64,000 nucleotides of DNA from Pseudomonas sp. PH1b (GTDB lineage Bacteria; Pseudomonadota; Gammaproteobacteria; Pseudomonadales; Pseudomonadaceae), in the NCBI RefSeq assembly GCF_000633395.1, contig NZ_AYMU01000015.1, positions 124,001 through 188,000 on the forward strand, read 5' to 3'. Under the pieces are notes generated by a model, which did not search any database, had not been told where the DNA came from, and saw only the letters and a list, made by a program, of their open reading frames with translations. Below are positions 43,944-52,603 of the stretch, in pieces (position 1 is the stretch's first letter; every line of letters starts with the position of its first letter). The position numbers were made by a program, and so were the translations under genes.

Positions 43944-45445
43944 CAGTCGATCACCCGTCCTTTCAATGCGAAGAGTCCTTGCGGGCGTTTCTGGATAAAC
44001 AGAATGATCAGCGCGAGGATCAGGATCTTGCCCAGCACGGCGCCGATCTGCGGTTCGAGGATCTTGTTGGCGATGCCCAGGCCGAAGGCCGCCATGACAC
44101 TGCCAGCCAGTTGCCCGACCCCGCCGAGCACCACCACCAGGAACGAATCGATGATGTAGCCCTGGCCCAGGTCCGGGCCGACGTTGCCGATCTGGCTCAG
44201 GGCCACGCCACCGAGGCCGGCGATGCCCGAGCCGAGGCCGAAGGCGAGCATGTCCACGCGGCCGGTGGGCACGCCGCAGCAGGCGGCCATGTTGCGGTTC
44301 TGGGTCACTGCCCGCACGTTCAGGCCCAGCCGAGTCTTGTTCAGCAGCAGCCAGGTGAGCACCACGACAAACAGCGCGAAGGCGATGATCACGATGCGGT
44401 TGTAGGGCAGTACCAGGTTGGGCAGGACCTGGATCCCGCCGGACAGCCACGCCGGGTTCGCCACCTCGACGTTCTGCGCGCCGAACAGCAGGCGCACCAG
44501 TTGGATCAGCATCAGGCTGATGCCCCAGGTGGCCAGCAGGGTTTCCAGGGGGCGCCCGTAGAGATGGCGGATCACCGTGCGTTCCAGGGCCATGCCGATC
44601 CCGGCGGTGACGAAGAACGCCACCGGCAAGGCCAGCAGCGGGTAGTACTCGATGGCCTGGGGCGCGTAGCGCTGGAACAGCAACTGCACCACATAGGTGG
44701 CGTAGGCACCGAGCATCAGCATTTCGCCGTGGGCCATGTTGATCACCCCCAGCAGGCCGAAGGTGATGGCCAGGCCCAGGGCTGCCAGCAACAGGATCGA
44801 GCCCAGGGACAGGCCGCTGAAAGCCTGCCCCAGCAGCTCGCCGACCAGCAGCTTGCGCTTGACCTGGGCCAGGCTGGTTTCGGCAGCGGTGCGTACCGCG
44901 GCATCGGCTTCGACCCCGGGCTCCAGCAGGCCTTCGAGGCGGGTGCGGGCCAGTGGGTCGCCGGTTTCCCCCAGCAGGCGCACGGCGGCCAGGCGCACCG
45001 CCGGGTCGCTGTCCACCAGTTGCAGGTTGGCCAGGGCCAGGCTCAGGGCGTCGTGCACGCCGGGGTCTTGCTCGGCGGCCAGTTGCGCATCGAGGAATTT
45101 CAACTGCGCCGGCTTGGCGCTTTTCTGCAATTGGACGGCAGCCGCCAGGCGGCTTTTACTGTCGGCGGCGAGCAGTTGGTGGCTGGCCAGGGCGGTGTCG
45201 ATCAGGCCCCGCAGGCGGTTGTTCAGGCGCAGGGTCTTGCTTTCGCCGGCGATGTCCAACTGGCCCTGTTGCAGGGCGTTGAGCAGCGCAAGGCGCGTTG
45301 GGTCGGGCTGCGCGGCCCAGGTTTCCAGAAGCCGGGCCTGCTCGCTGGAGTTGCCGGCAACGAAGTCTTCGGCATCCCCGGCCTGGGCTGTCCATGGCAG
45401 TAACAGCAGGCCGGCGAGGATCAAACGGTAGAGGGCAGTGGGCAT
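43943..45445 (-). CDS. urtB: Urea ABC transporter permease UrtB
   Basis: 500 residues, longer than LivH. After a signal peptide (ending WTAQAGDAE) comes a periplasmic domain of about 170 residues rich in Leu/Ala, then the LivH-like membrane domain starting LGLAITFGLLGVINMAHGEMLMLGAY. The extra periplasmic domain is characteristic of UrtB. Works with UrtC. Confidence 0.96.
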   Translation of the reverse strand: MPTALYRLILAGLLLLPWTAQAGDAEDFVAGNSSEQARLLETWAAQPDPTRLALLNALQQGQLDIAGESKTLRLNNRLRGLIDTALASHQLLAADSKSRLAAAVQLQKSAKPAQLKFLDAQLAAEQDPGVHDALSLALANLQLVDSDPAVRLAAVRLLGETGDPLARTRLEGLLEPGVEADAAVRTAAETSLAQVKRKLLVGELLGQAFSGLSLGSILLLAALGLAITFGLLGVINMAHGEMLMLGAYATYVVQLLFQRYAPQAIEYYPLLALPVAFFVTAGIGMALERTVIRHLYGRPLETLLATWGISLMLIQLVRLLFGAQNVEVANPAWLSGGIQVLPNLVLPYNRIVIIAFALFVVVLTWLLLNKTRLGLNVRAVTQNRNMAACCGVPTGRVDMLAFGLGSGIAGLGGVALSQIGNVGPDLGQGYIIDSFLVVVLGGVGQLAGSVMAAFGLGIANKILEPQIGAVLGKILILALIILFIQKRPQGLFALKGRVID

Positions 45446-45476
45446 ATCGGTGTCCTTGAAAGCGCCCGAATAACCT

Positions 45477-45570
45477 GTAGGAACGAGCTTGCTCGCGATC
45501 CGCGCAGCGGCCAGCCGGGCGGTTTCGTTGGAGGTCCTGCGGACCTCATCGCGAGCAAGCTCGCTCCTAC
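45477..45570. repeat. REP element pair between urtA and urtB (GAGCTTGCTCGC type)
   Basis: Inverted arms GTAGGAACGAGCTTGCTCGC and GCGAGCAAGCTCGCTCCTAC flank a spacer that also forms GAGGTCCTGCGGACCTC. The sequence class differs from the CCGGCTTGCCGG-type REPs elsewhere in the window. Confidence 0.85.
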
Positions 45571-45591
45571 GGGGAGGGCGTCAGGTTCGGA

Positions 45592-46857
45592 TCAGTTGCT
45601 CTTGACCGCGTAGTCCGGCTTCTTGTCGTTGCCCGGAATGAACGGGCTCCACGGCTGGGCGCGGATCGGGCCCTCGGTCTGCCACACCACGTTGAACTGA
45701 CCGTCGGGCTGGATCTCGCCGATCATCACCGGCTTGTGCAGGTGGTGGTTGGTCTTGTCCATGGTCAGGGTGTAGCCCGAGGGCGCGGCGAAGGTCTGCC
45801 CGGCCAGGGCCTCGCGGACCTTGTCGACATCGGTGGACTTGGCTTTCTCCACCGCCTGGGCCCACATGTGGATGCCCACATAGGTGGCTTCCATCGGGTC
45901 GTTGGTCACCGCCTTGTCCGCCCCCGGCAGGTTCTTGGCCTTGGCGTAGGCCTTCCAGGCGGCGACGAACTTCTGGTTCACCGGGTTATCCACCGATTCG
46001 AAGTAGTTCCACGCCGCCAGGTTGCCCACCAGCGGCTTGGTGTCGATGCCGCGCAGTTCTTCCTCGCCCACCGAGAAGGCCACCACCGGTACCTCGGTGG
46101 CTTTCAGGCCCTGGTTGGCCAGTTCCTTGTAGAAGGGCACGTTGGAGTCGCCGTTGACCGTGGAGATCACCGCAGTCTTGCCGCCGGCGGAGAACTTCTT
46201 GATGTTGGCGACGATGGTTTGATAGTCGCTGTGGCCGAACGGGGTGTAGACCTCTTCGATGTCCTTGTCGGCCACGCCCTTGGAGTGCAGGAACGAGCGC
46301 AGGATCTTGTTGGTGGTGCGCGGGTAGACGTAGTCGGTGCCCAGGAGGAAGAAGCGCTTGGCGCTGCCGCCGTCTTCGCTCATCAGGTATTCCACCGCCG
46401 GGATCGCCTGCTGGTTCGGTGCGGCGCCGGTGTAGAACACGTTGGGCGACAGCTCTTCGCCTTCGTACTGCACCGGGTAGAACAGCAGGCCGTTGAGTTC
46501 CTCGAACACCGGCAGCACCGACTTGCGCGACACCGAGGTCCAGCAGCCGAACACCACCGCCACCTTGTCCTGGGTCAGCAACTGGCGGCCCTTTTCAGCG
46601 AACAGCGGCCAGTTCGAAGCCGGGTCCACCACCACCGGTTCCAGCAGCTTGCCGTTGACCCCGCCCTTGGCGTTGATCTCGTCGATGGTCATCAGCGCCA
46701 TGTCCTTCAGGGACGTTTCGGAGATCGCCATGGTGCCCGACAGCGAGTGCAGGATCCCCACCTTGATGGTCTCGGCGGCCTGGACGGTCCAGGTCATGCC
46801 CATCGCGGCAATCGATGCCGAGAGGGTGAAAGCCTTGAGCAAGCTACGACGCTTCAT
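45592..46857 (-). CDS. urtA: Urea ABC transporter substrate-binding protein UrtA
   Basis: 421 residues from MKRRSLLKAF; the frame is open upstream, but this ATG has GGAG nine bases before and a proper signal sequence. The RRSLLKAF start resembles a twin-arginine signal. The mature protein starts near AAETIKVGILHSLSGTMAISE and has the type I binding-protein fold of the FmdD/UrtA group. It captures urea in the periplasm. It is first in the operon and is preceded by a sigma-54 promoter sequence. Confidence 0.96.
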   Translation of the reverse strand: MKRRSLLKAFTLSASIAAMGMTWTVQAAETIKVGILHSLSGTMAISETSLKDMALMTIDEINAKGGVNGKLLEPVVVDPASNWPLFAEKGRQLLTQDKVAVVFGCWTSVSRKSVLPVFEELNGLLFYPVQYEGEELSPNVFYTGAAPNQQAIPAVEYLMSEDGGSAKRFFLLGTDYVYPRTTNKILRSFLHSKGVADKDIEEVYTPFGHSDYQTIVANIKKFSAGGKTAVISTVNGDSNVPFYKELANQGLKATEVPVVAFSVGEEELRGIDTKPLVGNLAAWNYFESVDNPVNQKFVAAWKAYAKAKNLPGADKAVTNDPMEATYVGIHMWAQAVEKAKSTDVDKVREALAGQTFAAPSGYTLTMDKTNHHLHKPVMIGEIQPDGQFNVVWQTEGPIRAQPWSPFIPGNDKKPDYAVKSN

Positions 46858-46921
46858 TGTGCGATCTCCATGAACTCTTGGTTTTTTTAAGAGGCAGATG
46901 CGGACTACTGAAGGGCTGTTT

Positions 46922-46937
46922 TGCAAGGGGTGTGCCG
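46922..46937 (-). promoter_or_regulatory. Sigma-54 promoter upstream of urtA
   Basis: Read on the minus strand the sequence is CGGCAC-ACCCC-TTGCA, matching TGGCAC-N5-TTGCW with the invariant GG and GC exactly 10 bases apart. Transcription would start about 54 bases before the urtA ATG. This fits NtrC-dependent nitrogen control of urea uptake; an NtrC site could not be placed with confidence. Confidence 0.75.
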
Positions 46938-47083
46938 AGTCGGTGCAGGGCAGGAAAACCTCGCTTTACGCGCGCGCGCAGGAGAATCGATGCCCCAAGA
47001 CGAGGCCTGGGTCAGGGCGTGGTGCGCCGGGGTGCGTCATTGTGGTGCTGGCGCACAGCGGCAGCCGTGATCGGCGCGGGGCT

Positions 47084-47392
47084 TCAATTCACGCCGGGGA
47101 AGGAGTCGACATATTTGATGGTGAAGTCGGGAAAGGAGTCGACGATCTGGATCTTGTAGTCGGGAAAGCTGTTGACGATTTTCCACTTGCCCGGCGAGTC
47201 GGCAAAGGAGTTGACCTGCTTCACCTTCAGGTCGGGGAAGGAGTTCACTACCTTGACCTTGTAGTCGGGGAAGCTGTTGACGATCTGGATGTTGCCGTAG
47301 ATTTTCGAGACGTCGACGGATGTGGCGGCCACGGCGCCAAGGGATGTACCGAGCAGCAAGGCCAGGAGCAGGGTTTTAAGCATGAGACTCAT
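47084..47392 (-). CDS. Small secreted repeat protein, probable 7(1) septoil knot domain
   Basis: 102 residues: a signal peptide (ending GAVAATS) then a mature chain of seven or so short strands of the pattern VNSFPDYKVK / VDSFPDFTIK, with one longer unit NSFADSPGKWKIVNSFPDYK. I recognise this as the pattern of the septoil-knot family, whose predicted fold is a deeply knotted beta solenoid; the name comes from memory of the family, not from a search. Function is unknown. It stands alone between urtA and the zinc-type ABC cluster. Confidence 0.72.
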   Translation of the reverse strand: MSLMLKTLLLALLLGTSLGAVAATSVDVSKIYGNIQIVNSFPDYKVKVVNSFPDLKVKQVNSFADSPGKWKIVNSFPDYKIQIVDSFPDFTIKYVDSFPGVN

Positions 47393-47436
47393 CCTGAGAG
47401 ATCGAAGGACGCGATCTTAAAGCACGGGCGACGCTT

Positions 47437-47518
47437 GTAGGAGCTGGCTTGCCAGCGAAGAGGCCCGCGAATCCGGCATACGGCTCACGGGCGCTTTCGC
47501 CGGCAAGCCGGCTCCTAC
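47437..47518. repeat. REP element pair upstream-flanking the ABC permease stop
   Basis: GTAGGAGCTGGCTTGCCAGC and GCCGGCAAGCCGGCTCCTAC are inverted around a 40-bp spacer, just after the stop of the minus-strand permease gene. The element may act as a 3' end-stabiliser for the ABC operon transcript. Confidence 0.85.
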
Positions 47519-47528
47519 AGGGGCGCGG

Positions 47529-48539
47529 TCAGCGGCGGCGCATCAGGCCGATGAAGAACAGCCCACCGATGGCCGCGGTGGCCACGCCGATGGGCAGGTC
47601 CTCGGGGGCGATCAGGGTGCGGGCGGCGACATCCACCCAGACCAGGAACAGGCTCCCCAGCAGCACGCACACCGGCAGCAAGCGGCGATGCTCGGCGCCC
47701 ACCAGGCGCCGGGCAATGTGCGGCACCATCAGCCCGACAAAACCGATGGAGCCGCTGATGGACACCAGCACCCCGGTCATCAGCGAGGCAATCAGGAACA
47801 CCTTGAGGCGCACATTGCGGGCATTCAGGCCCAGGGTCACGGCGGTCTGCTCGCCGGCCATCAGGGCATTCAACGGACGGGCCATGCCCAGCAGCAGGGC
47901 CAGCCCCAGCAGCACACTGGCGGCGGGAATCGCCAGCAGCTCCCAGCGCGCCAGGCCCAGGCCGCCGAGCATCCAGAACATCACCGCGGAGCTGGCCCGG
48001 TGATCCCCCATGAACAGCAGCAGGTTGGCCACGGCCATCATCACGAAGGACACGGCCACGCCGCATAACAGCAGGCGGTCACTGTCCAGGCGGCCGTTGC
48101 GGGCGGCGATGCCGAGCACCAGGACCATGCTGGCCAAGGCGCCGATAAACGCCGCCAGGGGCAAGGTCAGCAGGCCGATCACCTGCCCCAGGTGCAGGAC
48201 CACGATCACCGCGCCGAGGGTGGCGCCGGAGGTGACGCCCAGCAAGTGCGGGTCGGCCAGGGGGTTGCGGGTCACCGCCTGCAGCACCGCGCCGATCAGC
48301 GCCAGCCCGGCCCCCACCAGGGCGCCGAGGAGCATGCGCGGCACGCGAATCAGCCAGACGATGTGTTCCTGCCCGGCAGGCCAGTCCACCACGCCGATAC
48401 CCAGCGCCTTGTGCAGGAGAATCCGCCACACCAGCTCCGCCGGTACCCGTGCCGGGCCAAAGCCCAGGGACAGCACGCAGGACACCAGCAGCAGGGCGCC
48501 AAGGATCAGCAGCAGGCAGGCATAGCGACCCTTGATCAT
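47529..48539 (-). CDS. FecCD-family ABC transporter permease (metal/metallophore uptake)
   Basis: 336 residues with about nine or ten membrane segments and the FecCD signatures RVPRMLLGALVGAGLALIGAVLQAVTRNPLADPHLLGV and SGSIGFVGLMVPHIARRLVG. It imports a metal chelate or free metal complex through the inner membrane. The ATG overlaps the binding-protein stop by 4 bp. It is last in the receptor-ATPase-binding protein-permease operon. The homologous set in P. aeruginosa (also beside the cob genes) is, as I recall, induced by zinc limitation. Confidence 0.9.
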   Translation of the reverse strand: MIKGRYACLLLILGALLLVSCVLSLGFGPARVPAELVWRILLHKALGIGVVDWPAGQEHIVWLIRVPRMLLGALVGAGLALIGAVLQAVTRNPLADPHLLGVTSGATLGAVIVVLHLGQVIGLLTLPLAAFIGALASMVLVLGIAARNGRLDSDRLLLCGVAVSFVMMAVANLLLFMGDHRASSAVMFWMLGGLGLARWELLAIPAASVLLGLALLLGMARPLNALMAGEQTAVTLGLNARNVRLKVFLIASLMTGVLVSISGSIGFVGLMVPHIARRLVGAEHRRLLPVCVLLGSLFLVWVDVAARTLIAPEDLPIGVATAAIGGLFFIGLMRRR

Positions 48540-49495
48540 TCGCCGTGGAAACCCTTGGCCAGGGTTTCTACCGCCAGCACATTGTCGATGCCCGGGGTGG
48601 CCTGCACGTAGGGGATGACGATGAAGCGCTGGTTCTTGATGGCGTCGATCCCCTGCAGGGCCTTGTTGTCCAGAAGGAACTGCTGCTTCTGCTCGGCTGT
48701 GACTTCGCTGTAGTCGACGATCACGATCACCTGTGGGTTGCGCTCGACCACGGTCTCCCAGTTGACCCGAGTCCAGCTGGCGTCGACGTCCTCGAGAATG
48801 TTGCGCCCACCGGCAGCCTCGATCAGCGCGTGCGGCATGCCCAGGCGGCCGGAGGTCATGGCCCGGTCTTCGCCGCTGTCATAGAGGAATACTCGCGGCG
48901 GGTCCTGGGGCAGGTCCTTCTGCACCTGCGCCACCTGTGCCTGCATCTGGGCGATCAGGGCATTGGCGCGGTCCTGAACATCGAAGATCCGGCCCAGGTT
49001 GCGCAGGTCGTTGTAGGTGTCATCGAGGCTGGCGGGCGGGCGCTGCATGACGAAGGCGCAGGACTCGGTCAGCTCATAGACATTGATCCCCAGGGGCGCC
49101 AGGGTCTGTGGGGTCAGGTCGCCGCCGACGCGCATGCCGTAGTCCCAGCCGGCAAACAGAAAGTCGACGTTGGCGTTGAGCAGGGTCTCCACCGAGGGGT
49201 ACTTGGCCGCCAGCTCCGGCAGGCCCTCCAGCAGGGTGCTCATCTCGGGTGTCACGGCCTTCCAGCCGCTGATGCCGCTGTAGCCCACCATGCGCGACTT
49301 GAGCCCCAGGGCGAGCATCATCTGGGTCATGTTGATGTCATGGCTGAGGGCGTGCTGCGGCGCTTCCTTGAAGGTCACCTGGCGGTTGCAACTGGTGACG
49401 GTCAGCGGGTAGCGGGTGGCTTCGGCGAAGGCCTGGGTGGCCCCCAGCGACAGGGCCAGGAACAGGCTGGAGCGAAACAGAAGGCGCAAGGTCAT
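48536..49495 (-). CDS. ABC transporter periplasmic binding protein (type III, metal/metallophore)
   Basis: 319 residues: signal peptide ending AFAEA, then a BtuF/FhuD-type cluster A-II binding protein beginning YPLTVTSCNRQVTFKEAP, with paired lobes joined by a rigid helix. NANVDFLFAGWDYGMRVGG and DSGEDRAMTSGRLGMPHALIEAAGGRNIL are conserved family segments. The ligand cannot be read; zinc-related from the operon's Zur box. Start and stop overlap the neighbours by 4 bp on each side. Confidence 0.88.
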   Translation of the reverse strand: MTLRLLFRSSLFLALSLGATQAFAEATRYPLTVTSCNRQVTFKEAPQHALSHDINMTQMMLALGLKSRMVGYSGISGWKAVTPEMSTLLEGLPELAAKYPSVETLLNANVDFLFAGWDYGMRVGGDLTPQTLAPLGINVYELTESCAFVMQRPPASLDDTYNDLRNLGRIFDVQDRANALIAQMQAQVAQVQKDLPQDPPRVFLYDSGEDRAMTSGRLGMPHALIEAAGGRNILEDVDASWTRVNWETVVERNPQVIVIVDYSEVTAEQKQQFLLDNKALQGIDAIKNQRFIVIPYVQATPGIDNVLAVETLAKGFHGE

Positions 49496-50280
49496 GGTTG
49501 GGTAATCCAGGTGATTCGTGGGTAGCCGGACAGGGGGTGTGCATCGATCAGTGCCTCGACCCCGAACACCTCTCGCAGCAACTCCACGGTGAGCACTTGC
49601 GCCGGCGTACCGCTGGCGACGATGCGCCCGTGGTCAAGCACATACAGGCGGTCGCAGAAGGCCGCCGCCAGGTTCAGGTCGTGGATGCTGGCTAGGGTGC
49701 CGATGCCCAGGCGCTTGACCCGCTGCAGCAGCTCCAGTTGGTAGCGTGGGTCGAGGTGATTGGTCGGTTCGTCGAGGATCAGCAGTTGAGGTTGCTGGGC
49801 CAGGGCGCGGGCCAGGATCACCCGCTGTTTTTCACCCCCGGAGAGGGTGGCGAAGGCATGTTGCTCGAAGCCCAGCAGGCCCACCGATTGCAGGGCCTCA
49901 CGGGCCAGGTGCCGGTCCTCGTCGGTGTCGCCGTCGAACAGGCCCTTGTGGGGCGTACGGCCCATGGCGACCACTTCTTCCACCGTCAAGCCAAAGGCGT
50001 CGGGGAACTCCTGCAGCACCACGGCGATGCGTTGCGCGCACCAGCGTGGCGACTGTTTCCAGACATTCTGGTGACCCAGCTGCACCTCGCCCTGCTCGGG
50101 CTTGCTGAAGCGATAGGCGCAGCGCAGCAGGCTGGTCTTGCCGCTGCCATTGGGGCCGATCAGGCCGACGAACTCTCCGGGCGCCACCGACAGGCTGGCC
50201 TCACGCAGTTGGAACTGGTGATGGCAGTGGCCCTGGCCCAGGGGCGTCCAGGCCAGGTTGCAGAGGTTCAGCGAGGTCAT
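49492..50280 (-). CDS. ABC transporter ATP-binding protein (FecE/BtuD type)
   Basis: 262 residues with Walker A GPNGSGKT, signature LSGGEKQRVILARAL, Walker B LLILDEPTNHLDPR and H-loop ASIHDLNLAAAFC: the siderophore/B12-type ATPase. It powers the neighbouring permease. It lies 41 bp downstream of the TonB receptor and overlaps the binding-protein gene. Confidence 0.92.
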   Translation of the reverse strand: MTSLNLCNLAWTPLGQGHCHHQFQLREASLSVAPGEFVGLIGPNGSGKTSLLRCAYRFSKPEQGEVQLGHQNVWKQSPRWCAQRIAVVLQEFPDAFGLTVEEVVAMGRTPHKGLFDGDTDEDRHLAREALQSVGLLGFEQHAFATLSGGEKQRVILARALAQQPQLLILDEPTNHLDPRYQLELLQRVKRLGIGTLASIHDLNLAAAFCDRLYVLDHGRIVASGTPAQVLTVELLREVFGVEALIDAHPLSGYPRITWITQP

Positions 50281-50321
50281 GCCGTGTCCGTGTGGTCCCT
50301 GCGCGGTGGCCGCAGGTGAGG

Positions 50322-52451
50322 TTAAAAGGTGTAGTCAGCGGTGACGAACAACGAGCGTGGCTCGCCGAGTATCCACTGCTGGCCGTCATTGTATTGGCTT
50401 TGCGCGTACTGGCGGTCAAACAGATTGTTCAATTGCAGGCCCAGGGTGGTATTGGGCAGGGCCTTCCACGACAGGCTGGCATCGACCACGGTGTAGCTGG
50501 GCAGTTGGTTCTGATTGGCCATGTCGGCGTAGCGTGCGTCCACGTAGCGCACCCCGGCGCCGGCTCGCAGGTCATCGTTGATGGCCTTGCTCAGCCACAG
50601 GTTGGCGGTGCGGCGCGGTACGTCCACCGGGCGCTTGCCATCGCGGGAGACTTGCACGCCGTCGACGTCCTGCTGGAAGTCATCGTATTGGGCGCGAACG
50701 ATGGCGGCGTTGGCTTGCAGTTGCCAGGCGCGGGGCAGTTGCAGGTCCAGGCTGGCCTCCAGGCCGTTGGAGGATTGCTGGCCCACTTGCTGTTTCAGGT
50801 CCGGGTCGCCCGGGACATCGGTCAGCAGCTTCTTCTTGACGATGTGGTAGGCCGCCAGGGTCCATTCGCCGCGCTGGTCCCAGAACATCTGCTTGAGGCC
50901 GATCTCGGTCTGCCTGGCGCTGGACAGGTCGAATTGCTGCTGGCTCTTGCTCAGGGAAATCAGCCCGCCGACCCCGTCGGTGCTGGTGGAGTACTGGCCG
51001 TACACAGATGTATCCGCAGTGACGGCGAACACCAGCCCGGCCTTCCAGTTGTTGCCGGTGAGGGTCTTGTCGTCACGCTCGTTCTTGACCAGGTCATCGC
51101 GATCAATATGCACGTAGTCGCGGCGCACACCGGTCACCAGGGACCAGCGCTCACTGAGCTGCAGGCGGTTTTCGGCGAACACCGACATCTGCTTGGTGGT
51201 GGTCTTGAACTGGTCGCGGTAGGGGCTGTCGCTGGCGAAGTCACCCGGGGCCGGGTGGTACAGATCCACCGGCTGGCCGTCGGTAAAGTAGTCGGTGAAG
51301 GGCGAGTTGCTCTTCATGTGGAAGCGGATGCGGTTGTAGTCGACTCCGGTCAGGGTCTGGCTGTCGAGGCCGAACACGGTGTGCTTGAAGGTGAAGGTCT
51401 GGCGGTCGCCAACCTGTTCCTGCTGGTGGCCAATACCGAAGTTGCCGCTGCGGGTCAGCTGCCGGTCCAGGCGGTTGAAGTTGTAGTTCTCGGCGTTCTG
51501 CCAGCGGCGCTGAGCCTTGAGGTAGTACAGCTCGTTGCTGGCACTGAGGTTGTCGGAAATCTGCCATTCGCTGGTCAGGCGGGTCCACTGGTCGTTGTAG
51601 TGCTGCTGGTCGTTGCGCACGTTGTAGTTCTTGTCCCGCAGGCTGTTGTGAAAGCGCCCATCGATCAGCGGCGTGCCGAAATAGTTCATCGGCTTCTGGT
51701 CGCCGTAGTCGTGGGCCAGGGTGAAGGCCAGGTCGTCACGGGCCTGCCAGCGCAGGGCGGCGCTGACGAAGTCGGCGGAGGAATCGCCTCGGTCGATCCA
51801 GCCGTTGCTGCGTTCGCGGTTGAGGTTGAGTCGGTAGCTCAGGGTGTCGCTCAGGGAACCGCCGCTGTCCAGGGCCTGCTGCTGGCGGTCGTAGGAGCCG
51901 TAGCCCAGGCGCAGGTGGTTTTCGATTTCGCCGCTGAACGGCTTTTTCGCAATGGTGTTGATCACCGCACCGGTGGCGCCTTCGCCGTACAGCACCGAGG
52001 CCGGGCCGCGCAGCACGTCGACCCGCTCCACCGCCCAGGTGTCCACCGGGAAGGTCACGGTGCCCATGCCGGTGTACATGCGGTTGCCGTCATACAGCTG
52101 CATCACCGAGCTCTGCCCGGTAAAGCCCCGTGCCGACAGCGACGTGCCGCCGTCGCCCGGGGTGCCGGTGCGGCTGATGCCGGCGCTGCGCGATACCGCG
52201 TCCTGGATGCTGCGATCGCCCCGGGCGCGGATCCGCTCGCCACTCAGGCTGTCGGTGCTGGCTGGGGTTTCCAGGGCGCTCAGGCCCAGGCGCGAACCGG
52301 CGCTGGTGGGGGTCTTCAGGCTGACGCTGCCGTCGGCCTCGCTGGCTGGGGCGGAGATGGTGCCGGTGGGCAGGGTCAGGGCGGAGTCGTCGGCCTGGGC
52401 CAGGGAAGGCAGGGCCATCAGGCAGAGGCTGGGCAGCAGGTACTTGTTCAT
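50322..52451 (-). CDS. TonB-dependent receptor of the probable zinc-responsive uptake operon
   Basis: 709 residues. Signal peptide ending LAQAD; plug domain with SIQDAVSRSAGISRTGTPGDGGTSLSARGF and VERVDVLRGPASVLYGEGATGAVIN; then the 22-strand barrel ending in LFVTADYTF. The plug resembles siderophore receptors. As first gene of a receptor-ATPase-binding protein-permease operon it moves its ligand through the outer membrane. The Zur-like box at 52520 implies zinc control, so the ligand may be a zincophore or zinc complex rather than ferric siderophore; this is inference. Confidence 0.88.
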   Translation of the reverse strand: MNKYLLPSLCLMALPSLAQADDSALTLPTGTISAPASEADGSVSLKTPTSAGSRLGLSALETPASTDSLSGERIRARGDRSIQDAVSRSAGISRTGTPGDGGTSLSARGFTGQSSVMQLYDGNRMYTGMGTVTFPVDTWAVERVDVLRGPASVLYGEGATGAVINTIAKKPFSGEIENHLRLGYGSYDRQQQALDSGGSLSDTLSYRLNLNRERSNGWIDRGDSSADFVSAALRWQARDDLAFTLAHDYGDQKPMNYFGTPLIDGRFHNSLRDKNYNVRNDQQHYNDQWTRLTSEWQISDNLSASNELYYLKAQRRWQNAENYNFNRLDRQLTRSGNFGIGHQQEQVGDRQTFTFKHTVFGLDSQTLTGVDYNRIRFHMKSNSPFTDYFTDGQPVDLYHPAPGDFASDSPYRDQFKTTTKQMSVFAENRLQLSERWSLVTGVRRDYVHIDRDDLVKNERDDKTLTGNNWKAGLVFAVTADTSVYGQYSTSTDGVGGLISLSKSQQQFDLSSARQTEIGLKQMFWDQRGEWTLAAYHIVKKKLLTDVPGDPDLKQQVGQQSSNGLEASLDLQLPRAWQLQANAAIVRAQYDDFQQDVDGVQVSRDGKRPVDVPRRTANLWLSKAINDDLRAGAGVRYVDARYADMANQNQLPSYTVVDASLSWKALPNTTLGLQLNNLFDRQYAQSQYNDGQQWILGEPRSLFVTADYTF

Positions 52452-52519
52452 CGGGACGGTGAATCACTTCTTCCAGAGGGTTGCCCGCAGCGGGGACTGC
52501 GGGCGAGGATCTTACACTA

Positions 52520-52538
52520 ATTGTTATAAAGTAACATT
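52520..52538. promoter_or_regulatory. Zur box upstream of the TonB receptor operon
   Basis: ATTGTTATAAAGTAACATT agrees with 16 of 19 positions of the gamma-proteobacterial Zur consensus core AATGTTATAATATAACATT and contains the exact inverted repeat TGTTA-N5-TAACA. It lies about 70 bp upstream of the receptor start codon, overlapping where the promoter should be, as expected for zinc-dependent repression. Confidence 0.72.
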
Positions 52539-52603
52539 ATGGTGGTGCGCAACTGAAGCGCGCGGATTGTATCGAGCCCTCTGGAATGCGCATCTCGCCT
52601 GAC

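Noticed and set aside
47020..47056. NtrC-like half sites (TGGTGC, and GTGC-N4-GCAC) upstream of the urtA sigma-54 promoter.
   Set aside because: The half sites are in the wrong order for the NtrC palindrome (GCAC before GTGC), so they are not claimed.
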